The translations under genes were made by a program, and so were the position numbers. Positions 33,188-41,852 of a stretch of 64,000 bases of DNA are shown piece by piece; within the stretch, counting starts at the first letter, position 1, and each line of letters begins with the position of its first letter. This stretch comes from Hyphococcus sp. (GTDB taxonomy: Bacteria > Pseudomonadota > Alphaproteobacteria > Caulobacterales > Parvularculaceae): the NCBI GenBank assembly GCA_028281665.1, contig JANQJK010000016.1, forward strand, positions 1 to 64,000, given 5' to 3'. Under the pieces are notes generated by a model. The model had not been told where the DNA came from. It saw only the letters and a list, made by a program, of their open reading frames with translations, and did not search any database.

Positions 33188-34453
33188 TTACAGTGCGTCC
33201 CTTGTCGCTTGCCAAGCTTGGTTGAGGCTTTGCCGGTGTTGCGGCGCGGCGATTGAGATCAGCGCCTGAGCCCGTTCGTCCAATGTTTTGCCTCGCAGGT
33301 CGGCGACGCCGTGTTCCGTAACGACGATGGCCGTATCGGCGCGTCCGATTGAGACGCTCGGTGCGGCAAGTTTCGGGACGATCCGCGATATTGCGCCGCC
33401 CTTTGCGGTTGAAGACAGGGCAATAATGGGTTTGCCGCCTTTCGAGGCCGCGGCACCGCGAAGGAAATCCACAAGGCCGCCGACGCCGGAGACTTGTCTG
33501 TCTCCGAGATACTCCGCATTCGCCTGGCCGAAAAGATCGATCTCGATCACGGAATTGATGGCGACAAAATTGTCGATGGCGCTGAGCGTCGACAGCGCGT
33601 GGGTTTCACCCACAGGCGCAAAGCGCAGGCGAGGGTCGCGCGCGCAGAAATCGTAGAGCCGGTCTGATCCCAGGGCGACGCCGGTTGTGATCGCGCCGGG
33701 GTCGCCGGCGATGGCGCCGACCTCCACCGCGTCAAGCACCGGGTCCGAGATCATGCCGGAGTGAATACGCAAGCCTCGCTTTGCACTCAGGGCGCGAAGG
33801 ACGGCGAGCTGAACATTGCCGAGGCCGAACTGCAATGTGTCGCCGTCATTGATCAGTACAGAGATGTTTTTGGCGATCTCGCCGAATACTGGAGAAAGCG
33901 GCGGCGGCGCATATTTGAGGACCGGCGCGTCCTGCTCCAAGACAATGTCAAATGCATCGACGGAGATCGCCGGCGAGTGGCGAGGGCGCGCCAGCGCGGG
34001 GTTAATGTGAGCGACTTTGACGATGTCGGGACGCGACCAGACGGCGGGCGCAAAATCGGCGCTGACGCCGAGGGACGCCTTGCCGCTTGCGTCCGGCGGC
34101 GTGATCTGGAACAGCGCCGCATCAAGGGGCGTCTGCTGGAGCCATTGATAGGTTTGCGTGTAGGAGAGCGGCCTGATGTCGATGGCGCCCCGTTCGAAAC
34201 TCTCCTGCAACGGCGGCGCCATGAAAATGGTTTCGGTGCGGGCGGACGCATTGAGGGCGGCGTAGTCGATTTGATTGACGCCGGGAATCCAGACGCCGAG
34301 AAACGTCAATCCGGCCGCGAGGCCCGGCTCATTTCGAAAGGCGTCGACAAAAACCCGAGGCTCGCCCGCGCATCCCGGCGCGTAGATCCGGGCCTTTTCC
34401 GGGAGCATTTCGCGAAGGCGGCGGATCGCCATTTCCGGGCTCTCTACACGCAT
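33188..34453 (-). CDS. Family I CoA-transferase (acetyl-CoA hydrolase/4-hydroxybutyrate CoA-transferase type)
   Basis: A 421-residue CoA-transferase of the acetyl-CoA hydrolase family. The catalytic Glu is in NSVIEIDLFGQANAE, followed by the SGVGGLVDFLRGA glycine loop and the VVTEHGVADLRGK signature. It exchanges CoA between an acyl-CoA and an acid. ATG 34453 opens MRVESPEMAIRRL, with AAGGA upstream; the second ATG at the MAIRR position is an alternative. It is divergent from the MmgE/PrpD genes across palindrome B2 and co-directional with regulator B. Confidence 0.9.
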   Translation of the reverse strand: MRVESPEMAIRRLREMLPEKARIYAPGCAGEPRVFVDAFRNEPGLAAGLTFLGVWIPGVNQIDYAALNASARTETIFMAPPLQESFERGAIDIRPLSYTQTYQWLQQTPLDAALFQITPPDASGKASLGVSADFAPAVWSRPDIVKVAHINPALARPRHSPAISVDAFDIVLEQDAPVLKYAPPPLSPVFGEIAKNISVLINDGDTLQFGLGNVQLAVLRALSAKRGLRIHSGMISDPVLDAVEVGAIAGDPGAITTGVALGSDRLYDFCARDPRLRFAPVGETHALSTLSAIDNFVAINSVIEIDLFGQANAEYLGDRQVSGVGGLVDFLRGAAASKGGKPIIALSSTAKGGAISRIVPKLAAPSVSIGRADTAIVVTEHGVADLRGKTLDERAQALISIAAPQHRQSLNQAWQATRDAL

Positions 34454-34515
34454 TTTGTGGGTATTTCCTTTCCGTTTTGGTTCCCTTTGCCGGGGCGCCA
34501 TGCTAATTATGGCAA

Positions 34516-35856
34516 ATGTCCGGACAAAGTCCAAATCCGAGCACCGTGACGGAGCGGCTCGCCGACCATTTGGCGCGCTCGGTTGGGGCCGGCGCGCGTG
34601 CGCGCGCCGCGAAACATCTCTTGGACTGGGCGGCCTGCGCCATCGCCGGCGCGGCGTCGCCCGCCGCCGCGGCGATGGCTGACGCGCTCGGCGGCGACGG
34701 TTCGAAGCGTTCGATCTTCTATCTCGGCGCTCTCGGCAACGTTCTGGAAATGGACGATGTGGACAAGCGCGCGCTGCTTCACCCCGGTCCCGTCGTGATC
34801 CCGGCGGCGCTTGCCGTCGCCATGGAGACGGACGCATCGGGCGCCGACTTTCTTGACGCGATTGTGCGCGGTTATGAAGCGATGATCAGGGTCGGCCGTG
34901 CGGTCGGGGCCGACCACTACCGGTTCTGGCACAACACAGCCACCTGCGGCCCGTTCGGCGCCGCCGCCGCCGCCGCGTCATTGTTAAATCTCGATACGGA
35001 GAAAACCGTCTGGGCCCTCGGACTTGCCGGGACGCAGGCAAGCGGCTTCTGGCAAACGAGACATGAACCGGCGTCCTTTGCAAAACAACTCCACACGGCG
35101 CGCGCAGCCCATGCCGGTGTGTTTGCTGCGAAGCTCGCGTCCTCCGGTTTTGTGGGTCTGAGGACTGTTATCGAGGGGCCGCAAGGGTTTTTCGCCGCCA
35201 CCTGCGGGGATGCCGATCCGGAGCGCGTTGTCGACGTAGACGAAAAGGCGGACTGGGCGATCCACGACGTCAGCTTCAAACCCTGGCCCGCCTGCCGGCA
35301 CGCCCATGCGGCGATCGATGCGGCGCTCGCTTTGCGGTCCGAACATTCGTATTGGTTTGACGCGGAGGCGTTCACCGTTCGCACCTATAAAGACGCGCTC
35401 GTTTTTTGCGACAGGCAGCATCCGGTCGATTCGCTGAGTGCAAAGTTTTCACTGCAACACTCCGTCGCCGTCGCGCTCCTGCGCGGCGCGCCGGCGCTTG
35501 CGGATTTTGAAGGTGAAGCGCTCACCGATCCGGAAATTCATGCATTGCGGGAAAAGATCGCCGTCGAGGAAGACGGCGATTTCACCGGCGTTTACCCGGC
35601 GCGGTTTGGCTCTGCGGTTGCGGCGAGCTTTGCGGGCGGGCGAAGCGTGCGCGTCGACATGCCGGATGCTCTTGGGGACCCTGAAAACCCTGCCTCCGAT
35701 GAAACCATCGCGGCGAAGGCCGACATGCTGATGCGCGCTGGCGGGCTTGCACAGGACGCGGCCACGCGCCTGCGGCGCGCTGCGCTGAGCATAGACGATA
35801 ACGCCGGCGCTTTTGACGATTTCAAATCCATTGTCTTTCATGAGGCGCTTCGATGA
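34516..35856 (+). CDS. MmgE/PrpD family protein 1
   Basis: A 446-residue MmgE/PrpD-fold protein, the family of 2-methylcitrate dehydratase and cis-aconitate decarboxylase. Visible are the helical opening (LADHLARSVGAG, LLDWAACAIAGA), FWQTRHEPASFAKQLHTARA and ISFKPWPACRHAHAAIDAAL-like motifs (VSFKPWPACRHAHAA). It should dehydrate or decarboxylate a branched tricarboxylic or dicarboxylic acid. ATG 34516 lies inside palindrome B2 and has no ribosome site; GTG 34546 is another possible start. It overlaps the second MmgE/PrpD gene by four bases. Confidence 0.85.
   Translation: MSGQSPNPSTVTERLADHLARSVGAGARARAAKHLLDWAACAIAGAASPAAAAMADALGGDGSKRSIFYLGALGNVLEMDDVDKRALLHPGPVVIPAALAVAMETDASGADFLDAIVRGYEAMIRVGRAVGADHYRFWHNTATCGPFGAAAAAASLLNLDTEKTVWALGLAGTQASGFWQTRHEPASFAKQLHTARAAHAGVFAAKLASSGFVGLRTVIEGPQGFFAATCGDADPERVVDVDEKADWAIHDVSFKPWPACRHAHAAIDAALALRSEHSYWFDAEAFTVRTYKDALVFCDRQHPVDSLSAKFSLQHSVAVALLRGAPALADFEGEALTDPEIHALREKIAVEEDGDFTGVYPARFGSAVAASFAGGRSVRVDMPDALGDPENPASDETIAAKADMLMRAGGLAQDAATRLRRAALSIDDNAGAFDDFKSIVFHEALR
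34517..34526. promoter_or_regulatory. Palindrome B2, candidate operator of the second GntR regulator
   Basis: Core TGTCCGGACA at 34517-34526, continued on the right as AAG as in B1 but with an altered left arm. It overlaps the ATG of the first MmgE/PrpD gene (34516) and lies 63 bases from the divergent CoA-transferase start. Control of both directions is inferred. Confidence 0.65.
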
Positions 35857-37217
35857 ACAGCGCCGTGAGATTTGTCAGACATGCGTTGAATACGCGGTTT
35901 GAAGATTTACCGCCGGGCGTCGTGCACGCGGCGAAGACGTTTATCCTCGATACGGTTGGCGTCGGGGTCGCCGGCAGGAATGCGCCGCTGGCGGACGAAT
36001 TGTTCGAGGCCGCCGTCCAATGGGGCGCAGGCGGCGGCGTCCATGTTTTTGGGCGGGCGCAGACGCTTCCCGCGGCGAACGCCGCTTTTGTGAACGGATT
36101 TCAAATTCACTGTCAGGAGTTCGACTGCGTTCACGAACCCGCTGTCGTTCACCCCATGGCGACGATATTTGCCGCCGTGCTCGCTGACGCTGAGGCGCGG
36201 GGCGGCGTTTCGGGAAAAGAGTTTATCGCTGCGATCGCGGTCGCAGTCGATGTGGCCGCCGGACTGGGCGTCGCGGCAAAATCCGGCATCCGGTTTTTTC
36301 GCCCGGCCAATGCCGGCATTTTCGGCGCGACGCTCGCCATCGCGCGGTTGCGACAGTTTTCCGAGCAGCGTGCGCTCGATGCGCTTGGGTTTGCGCTCGC
36401 ATTTTGCTCGGGAACGATGCAGGCCCATGTGGAGGGAAAGCCCGCGCTGCCGGTGCAGATCGCCAACGCCGCCCGCGGCGCCGTTGCGGCGTGCGACGTC
36501 GCGGCGGCGGGACTTCCGGGGCCGAATGACGTCTTCGACGGCCCCTTCGGCTATCTGCAACTGTTCGAGGCGGAAACGGACATCGAGCCGGTGCTGGCCT
36601 CGCTTGGACGGGACTGGCGCATCGCGGAAGTCTCCCACAAGCCCTTTCCGACGGGCCGCGCGGCGCAGGGCGGTATTGTCGCCGTACAGAAACTGCGCGA
36701 GCAGGGCGTCACCGCGGACAATCTTGCCAAATTGACGGTGACGGCGCCGCCGCTGATCCATCGCCTCGTGGGGCGTCCGTATAAAGACGGTATGACGGTG
36801 AATTATGCGCGGTTGTGTTTTGCCTATACAGGCGCCGTGGCTCTGCAAACCGGAAGCGTCGGCTTGCCGGACTTCTCCGCCGAACGCCTTGGCGATCCCG
36901 CCATCGCGGCGCTGGCGAAGAAGATTACCATCATCGACGATCGCACGCCGGACCCGGCGGCGTTTACGCCGCAACGGGTGGCGGCCCAGCTCAAAAATGG
37001 TGACGAAGTGGAAACCGTCATTACGGCTCTTTACGGCTCGCCCGCAGATCCAATGACGCAGGATGCGCATCTTACAAAGTTTCGGGACTGTATGAAGTTC
37101 GGCATTGAGAAAGATGCGGACAGTCGCGCCGACGCAATTATTGAGTTTGTCAATCAGCTGGAAAGCCGGCCCGACGTTGGCTTGCTTGCGCGCCTCGCCG
37201 CGGGGCTGGAGGAGTGA
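35853..37217 (+). CDS. MmgE/PrpD family protein 2
   Basis: A 454-residue paralogue of the preceding protein. It opens RFVRHALNTRFEDLPPGVVH and has the CQEFDCVHEPAVVHPMATI stretch and VSHKPFPTGRAAQGGI, where HKPFPTGR is the family substrate loop. The two proteins overlap by four bases of coding sequence and may act on successive intermediates or as a heteromer. The stop is close to the next gene, whose ribosome site GGAGGAG overlaps it. Confidence 0.87.
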   Translation: MNSAVRFVRHALNTRFEDLPPGVVHAAKTFILDTVGVGVAGRNAPLADELFEAAVQWGAGGGVHVFGRAQTLPAANAAFVNGFQIHCQEFDCVHEPAVVHPMATIFAAVLADAEARGGVSGKEFIAAIAVAVDVAAGLGVAAKSGIRFFRPANAGIFGATLAIARLRQFSEQRALDALGFALAFCSGTMQAHVEGKPALPVQIANAARGAVAACDVAAAGLPGPNDVFDGPFGYLQLFEAETDIEPVLASLGRDWRIAEVSHKPFPTGRAAQGGIVAVQKLREQGVTADNLAKLTVTAPPLIHRLVGRPYKDGMTVNYARLCFAYTGAVALQTGSVGLPDFSAERLGDPAIAALAKKITIIDDRTPDPAAFTPQRVAAQLKNGDEVETVITALYGSPADPMTQDAHLTKFRDCMKFGIEKDADSRADAIIEFVNQLESRPDVGLLARLAAGLEE

Positions 37218-37219
37218 CC

Positions 37220-38611
37220 ATGGACGGCCATCGCACTTATTTTAATTCGGTCGACTGGGCTGCGCTTGAGCGCGACCATCCGGTAGGCGACGACTTCACA
37301 AAGTTTGCAACAACCCTTTCGCGTGACGAATTGCGTGCGCGTCAGGACAAGCTGTTCATGCGGTGTGTCGCCCGGGCCTGGGCGACGCCGTTCTATCAGC
37401 GGTTATGGGGCGCCGCCGGGTTCGAGAACGGCGATATCAAATCGCTGGACGATCTGCCCAGCCTGCCGGTTTTCGACAAGCAGGACATTATGGACTCCAT
37501 CGCGGCTGCGCCGCCGATCGGCGACTTTGCGGGTTTTGAAGGCTATGGCGCCGGTGAAAAGCCGCCGGTCATCTTCCATACGACGTCCGGCACAACGGGC
37601 ACGCCGCAGGTTCTGCTGTTCGGACCGAAAAGCCGCGAAGCGCAAAACCTGTTGCTCGGGCGGCTATACCGGTTTCAGGGGTTGCGGCCAGACGACGTGA
37701 TACACTCCGTATACGGTCATGGCATGATCAACGGCGGCCATTATGTGCGCGAAGCGGCTATCCACTGGACCAGCGCTATTTTCATGTCGGCGGGAACGGG
37801 GGTTGAAACGCGGTCCGCGCGGCAGGTCGAGCTGATGCGTGATTTTCGCGCCACGGTGATCGTCGGCTTCGCCGACTACATCAAAAAGCTTGCAACGGTG
37901 GCCGCCGAGGCCGGCATTGAACCGGGCAAAGACATCAACATCCGCATGATCTCCGGCCATCTCGGGCGGGAAGACAAGGAGGCGCTCTCGAAAAGCTGGG
38001 GCGGCGCCCGATGTTTCGACTGGTATGGCGTCGGCGATACCGGCGCAATTGCGGGCGAGGGGCCGGACCAGGACGGCCTCTATGTTATGGAGGACGCGCA
38101 GTTCCTTGAGGTTTGCGACATAGACACGCACAAATCCGTGGATCCGGGCGCTGAAGGCGACATGGTTGTCACGTGCCTTTACAAAGACGATATCTATCCG
38201 ATCATTCGTTTTAACACCCACGACGTGACTCGCGAAATGACGGCGCCGTCGTCGATTGGCGTTAATTTCCGCCGTATCGAAGGGTTCCTTGGCCGGTCCG
38301 ACAACATGGTCAAAATTCGCGGCATCAACATATTTCCTCAGGCGGTCGGCCCGATGTTGGAGGATGCGTCCGTTTTCAAGGGCGAGTTCATTTGCAAGGC
38401 CCGCCGCGATGAGAACGGGCGCGACGAGTTTATCGTTGTTGCGGAAGTTGCCGAGCAATCGCCAGCCGTCGAGGAAGAACTGCAAAATATTCTGAAGAGG
38501 AAAATCGGGATCGCGCCGGTTGTTGAGCTGGCGCCGCCGGGTTCATTGTCGCCGCTGACGCAAATCGACGTCCGTCAGAAACCGATACGCCTGATCGACG
38601 AACGGTTCTGA
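37220..38611 (+). CDS. Phenylacetate-CoA ligase-like AMP-forming ligase
   Basis: A 463-residue adenylate-forming enzyme of the PaaK type. It has the phosphate-binding loop TTSGTTGTPQVLLFG, the YGVGDTGAIAGEG adenine motif and GRSDNMVKIRGINIFP with the hinge and C-terminal domain. It activates a carboxylic acid to its CoA thioester with ATP. ATG 37220 is chosen because GGAGGAG at 37208-37214 is five bases before it; GTG 37214 is too close to that site. It probably supplies the CoA intermediates for the lyase module. Confidence 0.9.
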   Translation: MDGHRTYFNSVDWAALERDHPVGDDFTKFATTLSRDELRARQDKLFMRCVARAWATPFYQRLWGAAGFENGDIKSLDDLPSLPVFDKQDIMDSIAAAPPIGDFAGFEGYGAGEKPPVIFHTTSGTTGTPQVLLFGPKSREAQNLLLGRLYRFQGLRPDDVIHSVYGHGMINGGHYVREAAIHWTSAIFMSAGTGVETRSARQVELMRDFRATVIVGFADYIKKLATVAAEAGIEPGKDINIRMISGHLGREDKEALSKSWGGARCFDWYGVGDTGAIAGEGPDQDGLYVMEDAQFLEVCDIDTHKSVDPGAEGDMVVTCLYKDDIYPIIRFNTHDVTREMTAPSSIGVNFRRIEGFLGRSDNMVKIRGINIFPQAVGPMLEDASVFKGEFICKARRDENGRDEFIVVAEVAEQSPAVEEELQNILKRKIGIAPVVELAPPGSLSPLTQIDVRQKPIRLIDERF

Positions 38612-39948
38612 TGGGCGATCGTGAAGACTTTGCGGTATCGGGCGTTCGGGCGCTGTCCGCGGCGTTCGAGAGAGGGGCGTTAACGCCGCTGGACGCGCTG
38701 GATGTCTGTAAAGACCGCATTGATCGCTACAACCCCGCGCTGAACGCGTTCCTGCATCTTTGCCTGCCGGAAGCGGAGCGCGATGCGCGCGCCGCTACGG
38801 AAAGATGGCGCTCTGGCAAGCCCTTATCGCCGATTGACGGGGCGCCGTTCGGCGTCAAGGCGAATATTGCCGTTGCCGGCATGCCGTGGCACGGCGGCAT
38901 CGCGGCGTATAGAGACCGCGTCGCTGATAAGGACGCGCAGGTCGTGACGAATTTGCGCAATGCCGGTGCGATACCGATCGGCATTCTCAATATGCATGAG
39001 GGCGCCCTCGGGGCGACAACGGACAACCTCCATTTCGGGCGGTGCTATAATCCGTGGGGAGACGGATTGACGCCGGGCGGTTCGTCGGGCGGGTCGGGCG
39101 CGGCGGTGGCCGCGGGTCTGTGCGCTTTCGCTCTTGGCACCGATACCATGGGCAGCGTTCGCATACCGTCAGCCTATTGCGGTGTCGCAGGCCTGAAGCC
39201 GAGCTACGGCGCTGTTTCGGGGGTTGGGCTTGTCGATCTTTCGCTGACGCTCGATCATATCGGCCCCCACGCGCGCAATGCCGGTGATTTGGCTGCAATC
39301 CTGCCGGCAATGACCGGCGCGGCGTTGCCTGCGGCGCCGGACGCCATTCGCTACGGCGTTGCCGACTGGAAAGACGCCGTCGATGTTTCCCCGGATGTCA
39401 TCGCCGCATTTCGCAGCGCCGCGGATAGGCTCGCATCGCTCGGCGACGTTTCGAGCGTCGATATTTCGTCTTTCGACTTTGGCGCGCTGCGACGGCGCGG
39501 TCTGCTAATCAGCGAAGTTGAAGGACATCGCGCCCACGAAGAGGCGCTGAAGGAAAACCCCGCCGGATTTTCAGACGCATTTCGAGGACTGCTGGAGTGG
39601 GGCGCCGGCCAACCGCAGGCAAAAATCGATGCAGCCTATGCGGATGTGCAGGCCGCCGGCGCCGCGTTCGATGCGGTGTTCGAAACTGTCGATGTTCTTG
39701 TTGCGCCGACCGCGCCCCAGGGCCCGTTCGCGTTCGGGAAAACGGTTCCGGCAAATCAGGCGGACTTTACATGCATTGGCAATTTTGCGGGCGCGCCTGC
39801 GGTCGCGGTCCCTGCAACGCGTGATGGCGCGCCGCCGGCCTCGGTGCAGTTCATCGCCCGGAAAGGGCGGGATGAGGTCGCGCTCGCCGCCGCGGAAGCC
39901 TTTGAAAAACTGCGAGGCGAGGCGCCGTCCCCGCCGAAGTTTGCGTAA
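38611..39948 (+). CDS. Amidase-signature hydrolase
   Basis: A 445-residue amidase-signature enzyme. The Ser-cisSer-Lys triad is recognisable: Lys in GAPFGVKANIAVAG, the cis-Ser in PGGSSGGSGAAVAAG and the nucleophile in GTDTMGSVRIPSAYCG. The Met in place of Gly in TDTGGS is a small deviation. It would hydrolyse an amide of the pathway. Its ATG overlaps the ligase stop by one base (TGATG). The stop codon is one base from that of the convergent enoyl-CoA hydratase gene. Confidence 0.9.
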   Translation: MGDREDFAVSGVRALSAAFERGALTPLDALDVCKDRIDRYNPALNAFLHLCLPEAERDARAATERWRSGKPLSPIDGAPFGVKANIAVAGMPWHGGIAAYRDRVADKDAQVVTNLRNAGAIPIGILNMHEGALGATTDNLHFGRCYNPWGDGLTPGGSSGGSGAAVAAGLCAFALGTDTMGSVRIPSAYCGVAGLKPSYGAVSGVGLVDLSLTLDHIGPHARNAGDLAAILPAMTGAALPAAPDAIRYGVADWKDAVDVSPDVIAAFRSAADRLASLGDVSSVDISSFDFGALRRRGLLISEVEGHRAHEEALKENPAGFSDAFRGLLEWGAGQPQAKIDAAYADVQAAGAAFDAVFETVDVLVAPTAPQGPFAFGKTVPANQADFTCIGNFAGAPAVAVPATRDGAPPASVQFIARKGRDEVALAAAEAFEKLRGEAPSPPKFA

Positions 39949-39949
39949 C

Positions 39950-40732
39950 TTATTTGGTCGGGAAGTCCGGTTTCCGTTTTTCCAGAAACGCGCGATAGCC
40001 TTCCTGAAAATCTGCGCCCTGAAACGACTCGACCATGATGGCCATGGCGTCGGCGTCATGATCGGCGACGCCGTCGGCGATCATGCGAAAGGTTCGTTTG
40101 GTGGCTGCGGCCGACCATCGGGAGGTGGCGGAGACTTGCAGGGCAAAGTCCTTTACCTGTTTTTCGAGTTCTTCATCGGGATAGACGCGTTCGCATAGTC
40201 CGATACGCAACGCTTCTTCGGCGTCGATGAGGCGTCCGGTAAAAAGAAGATCTTTCGCATTGCCTGAACCGACTGTCTGTGCGAGGCGGCGCGTGTCGGC
40301 GACCGAATAGACGAGGCCGAGTTTACCCGGCGTTACGCCGAAGCGCGCTGTTACGCCGGCGAAGCGCATGTCGCATGCAAGGGCGATGGAACAGCCGCCG
40401 CCGACGCAAGAGCCGCGGATCATGGCAATCGTCGGTTTCTTGCAGTTTTCAAGCGCGTCGAGTGCATCAAGCATTGTCTGTGTGTAGGCTTCGGCGCTTT
40501 CCGCCGTGGCGTAAGCCTGTTCGAACTCGGTGATATCGGCGCCGGCCGCGAAATGCTCTCCCTCGCCGCGCACGATGACGACGCTGGCGTTGGCGTCGGC
40601 CGCCGCCTCCTCGGCGGCGTCAGCCAGGGCGCGCCACATTTCGGAGTTTACGGCGTTGCGCTTGTCCGGCTGGTTCAAAATGATTTCGCCGCATGGCGAG
40701 CCGGACTTGTAGATCAGTTTTTTATCGGGCAT
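39950..40732 (-). CDS. Enoyl-CoA hydratase/isomerase (crotonase) family protein
   Basis: A 260-residue crotonase-fold protein. EHFAAGADITEFEQA and IRGSCVGGGCSIALACDMRF form the oxyanion hole, and FGVTPGKLGLVYSVADTRRL is the active-site helix. It hydrates or isomerises an enoyl-CoA. ATG 40732 gives the natural MPDKKLIYKS start; a TTG at 40765 would overlap the upstream gene. It is the last gene of the operon running from the isochorismatase gene. Confidence 0.9.
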   Translation of the reverse strand: MPDKKLIYKSGSPCGEIILNQPDKRNAVNSEMWRALADAAEEAAADANASVVIVRGEGEHFAAGADITEFEQAYATAESAEAYTQTMLDALDALENCKKPTIAMIRGSCVGGGCSIALACDMRFAGVTARFGVTPGKLGLVYSVADTRRLAQTVGSGNAKDLLFTGRLIDAEEALRIGLCERVYPDEELEKQVKDFALQVSATSRWSAAATKRTFRMIADGVADHDADAMAIMVESFQGADFQEGYRAFLEKRKPDFPTK

Positions 40733-40742
40733 GGAGCGGCGC

Positions 40743-41852
40743 CTATCTGATAACGCCGTCGTCAACGAGACGATCGATGACCGCCTGTTGCTGCGCGATG
40801 GCGTCGGCCCGTTCGATCATTTTTCCATCGGGCGTTCGGTTCGCCGGCGCGATCTCTTTTGCGTATGTCCCGGCGAACGCCGCCAGCGGCAGCCTTGATG
40901 TAAAATTCGACATGCCTGTTTTTCGCCGTGCAGCGCGCAGCCCGTCCAGATCGATGACGGCATTCGCATTCATTGTTTCGCCCTGATTGGCCGAGGCCGC
41001 GACATTGCCCTTCCAATCGACGATTTTCGACATGCCGTCGGTCGATGTCAGCGGGACCGCGGTCCCGGCGATGCCGCCTGAGTTCGCGGAAACCACATAG
41101 GCGATATTTTCCAGCGCTCTGGCGCGCTTTGCAATGTCTTTCGGCGTGAGGCCCGGCGCGCCGACCTCCGACGTCGGGTGCAGGAGCAGTTCAGCGCCAT
41201 TGAGGGCGTGCATGCGCGCAATCTCGGGATAAAGGATTTCCTCGCTCGCAATGGTTCCAAGCACGCCGATATCCGTTTCGGCGACGGGAAAGATTGCATC
41301 GGCGCCGTAAACCTCAAGATAGCGGTCCCAGACGTCATAAGGCGTCGGCGAATAGAGCGAGATCATCCGGCGATAGCGCAAGACGGTGTCGCCCGACGGT
41401 GCATAGACGACATTTGCCTGAAAATAGAGGTCAGGAAAATTCGGATCATTCTCGTAATGATTTGAACACAGATAAATGCCGAACTTTTTCGCCATCTCCG
41501 CCATGATGCCGGAGAATTTGCCGTCCGTTTCAATGACGGCCTTGTCCTGCCATTCCTCTCGCGTTTCGCCGAGGGGGAATCCGGTCATCCAGTATTCCGG
41601 CAGCACGACGAGCCGTAGGTCGTAACCGTTGAAGCTTTTGAGAAAGCCCTTTGACGCGGCGATTTGTTGGGTCACCCGTGCTGCGGACGTTTCCATTCGG
41701 TTGCGCGCGGCGCGGCGCGATTTGTCCTGATTGACGGCGTCACAAAGGGTCTGAAGGGCGAGGGCGGTGTAGCGTTCCCGGCCTGCGGCGGCGGCGTTTG
41801 TCATGAAAGCTCCGGCGGCGGTTGATGCGAGGATGAAATTACGGCGATTCAT
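40743..41852 (-). CDS. Exported nitrilase-fold protein lacking the usual catalytic Cys
   Basis: A 369-residue carbon-nitrogen hydrolase-fold protein with an N-terminal hydrophobic leader that has a weak twin-arginine look (MNRRNFILASTAAGAF). The Glu of the triad is present in VVLPEYWMTGF. Where nitrilases have a C-Y-D/E-x-x-x-P-E motif this protein has S-E-E-I-L-Y-P-E, so a serine replaces the catalytic cysteine, and the Lys region reads YRRMISLYSP, so that residue is not clear either. It may be non-catalytic or use altered chemistry. It overlaps the upstream deacetylase-fold gene by ATGA. The damaged relative at 2200-2803 belongs to the same exported group. Confidence 0.78.
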   Translation of the reverse strand: MNRRNFILASTAAGAFMTNAAAAGRERYTALALQTLCDAVNQDKSRRAARNRMETSAARVTQQIAASKGFLKSFNGYDLRLVVLPEYWMTGFPLGETREEWQDKAVIETDGKFSGIMAEMAKKFGIYLCSNHYENDPNFPDLYFQANVVYAPSGDTVLRYRRMISLYSPTPYDVWDRYLEVYGADAIFPVAETDIGVLGTIASEEILYPEIARMHALNGAELLLHPTSEVGAPGLTPKDIAKRARALENIAYVVSANSGGIAGTAVPLTSTDGMSKIVDWKGNVAASANQGETMNANAVIDLDGLRAARRKTGMSNFTSRLPLAAFAGTYAKEIAPANRTPDGKMIERADAIAQQQAVIDRLVDDGVIR

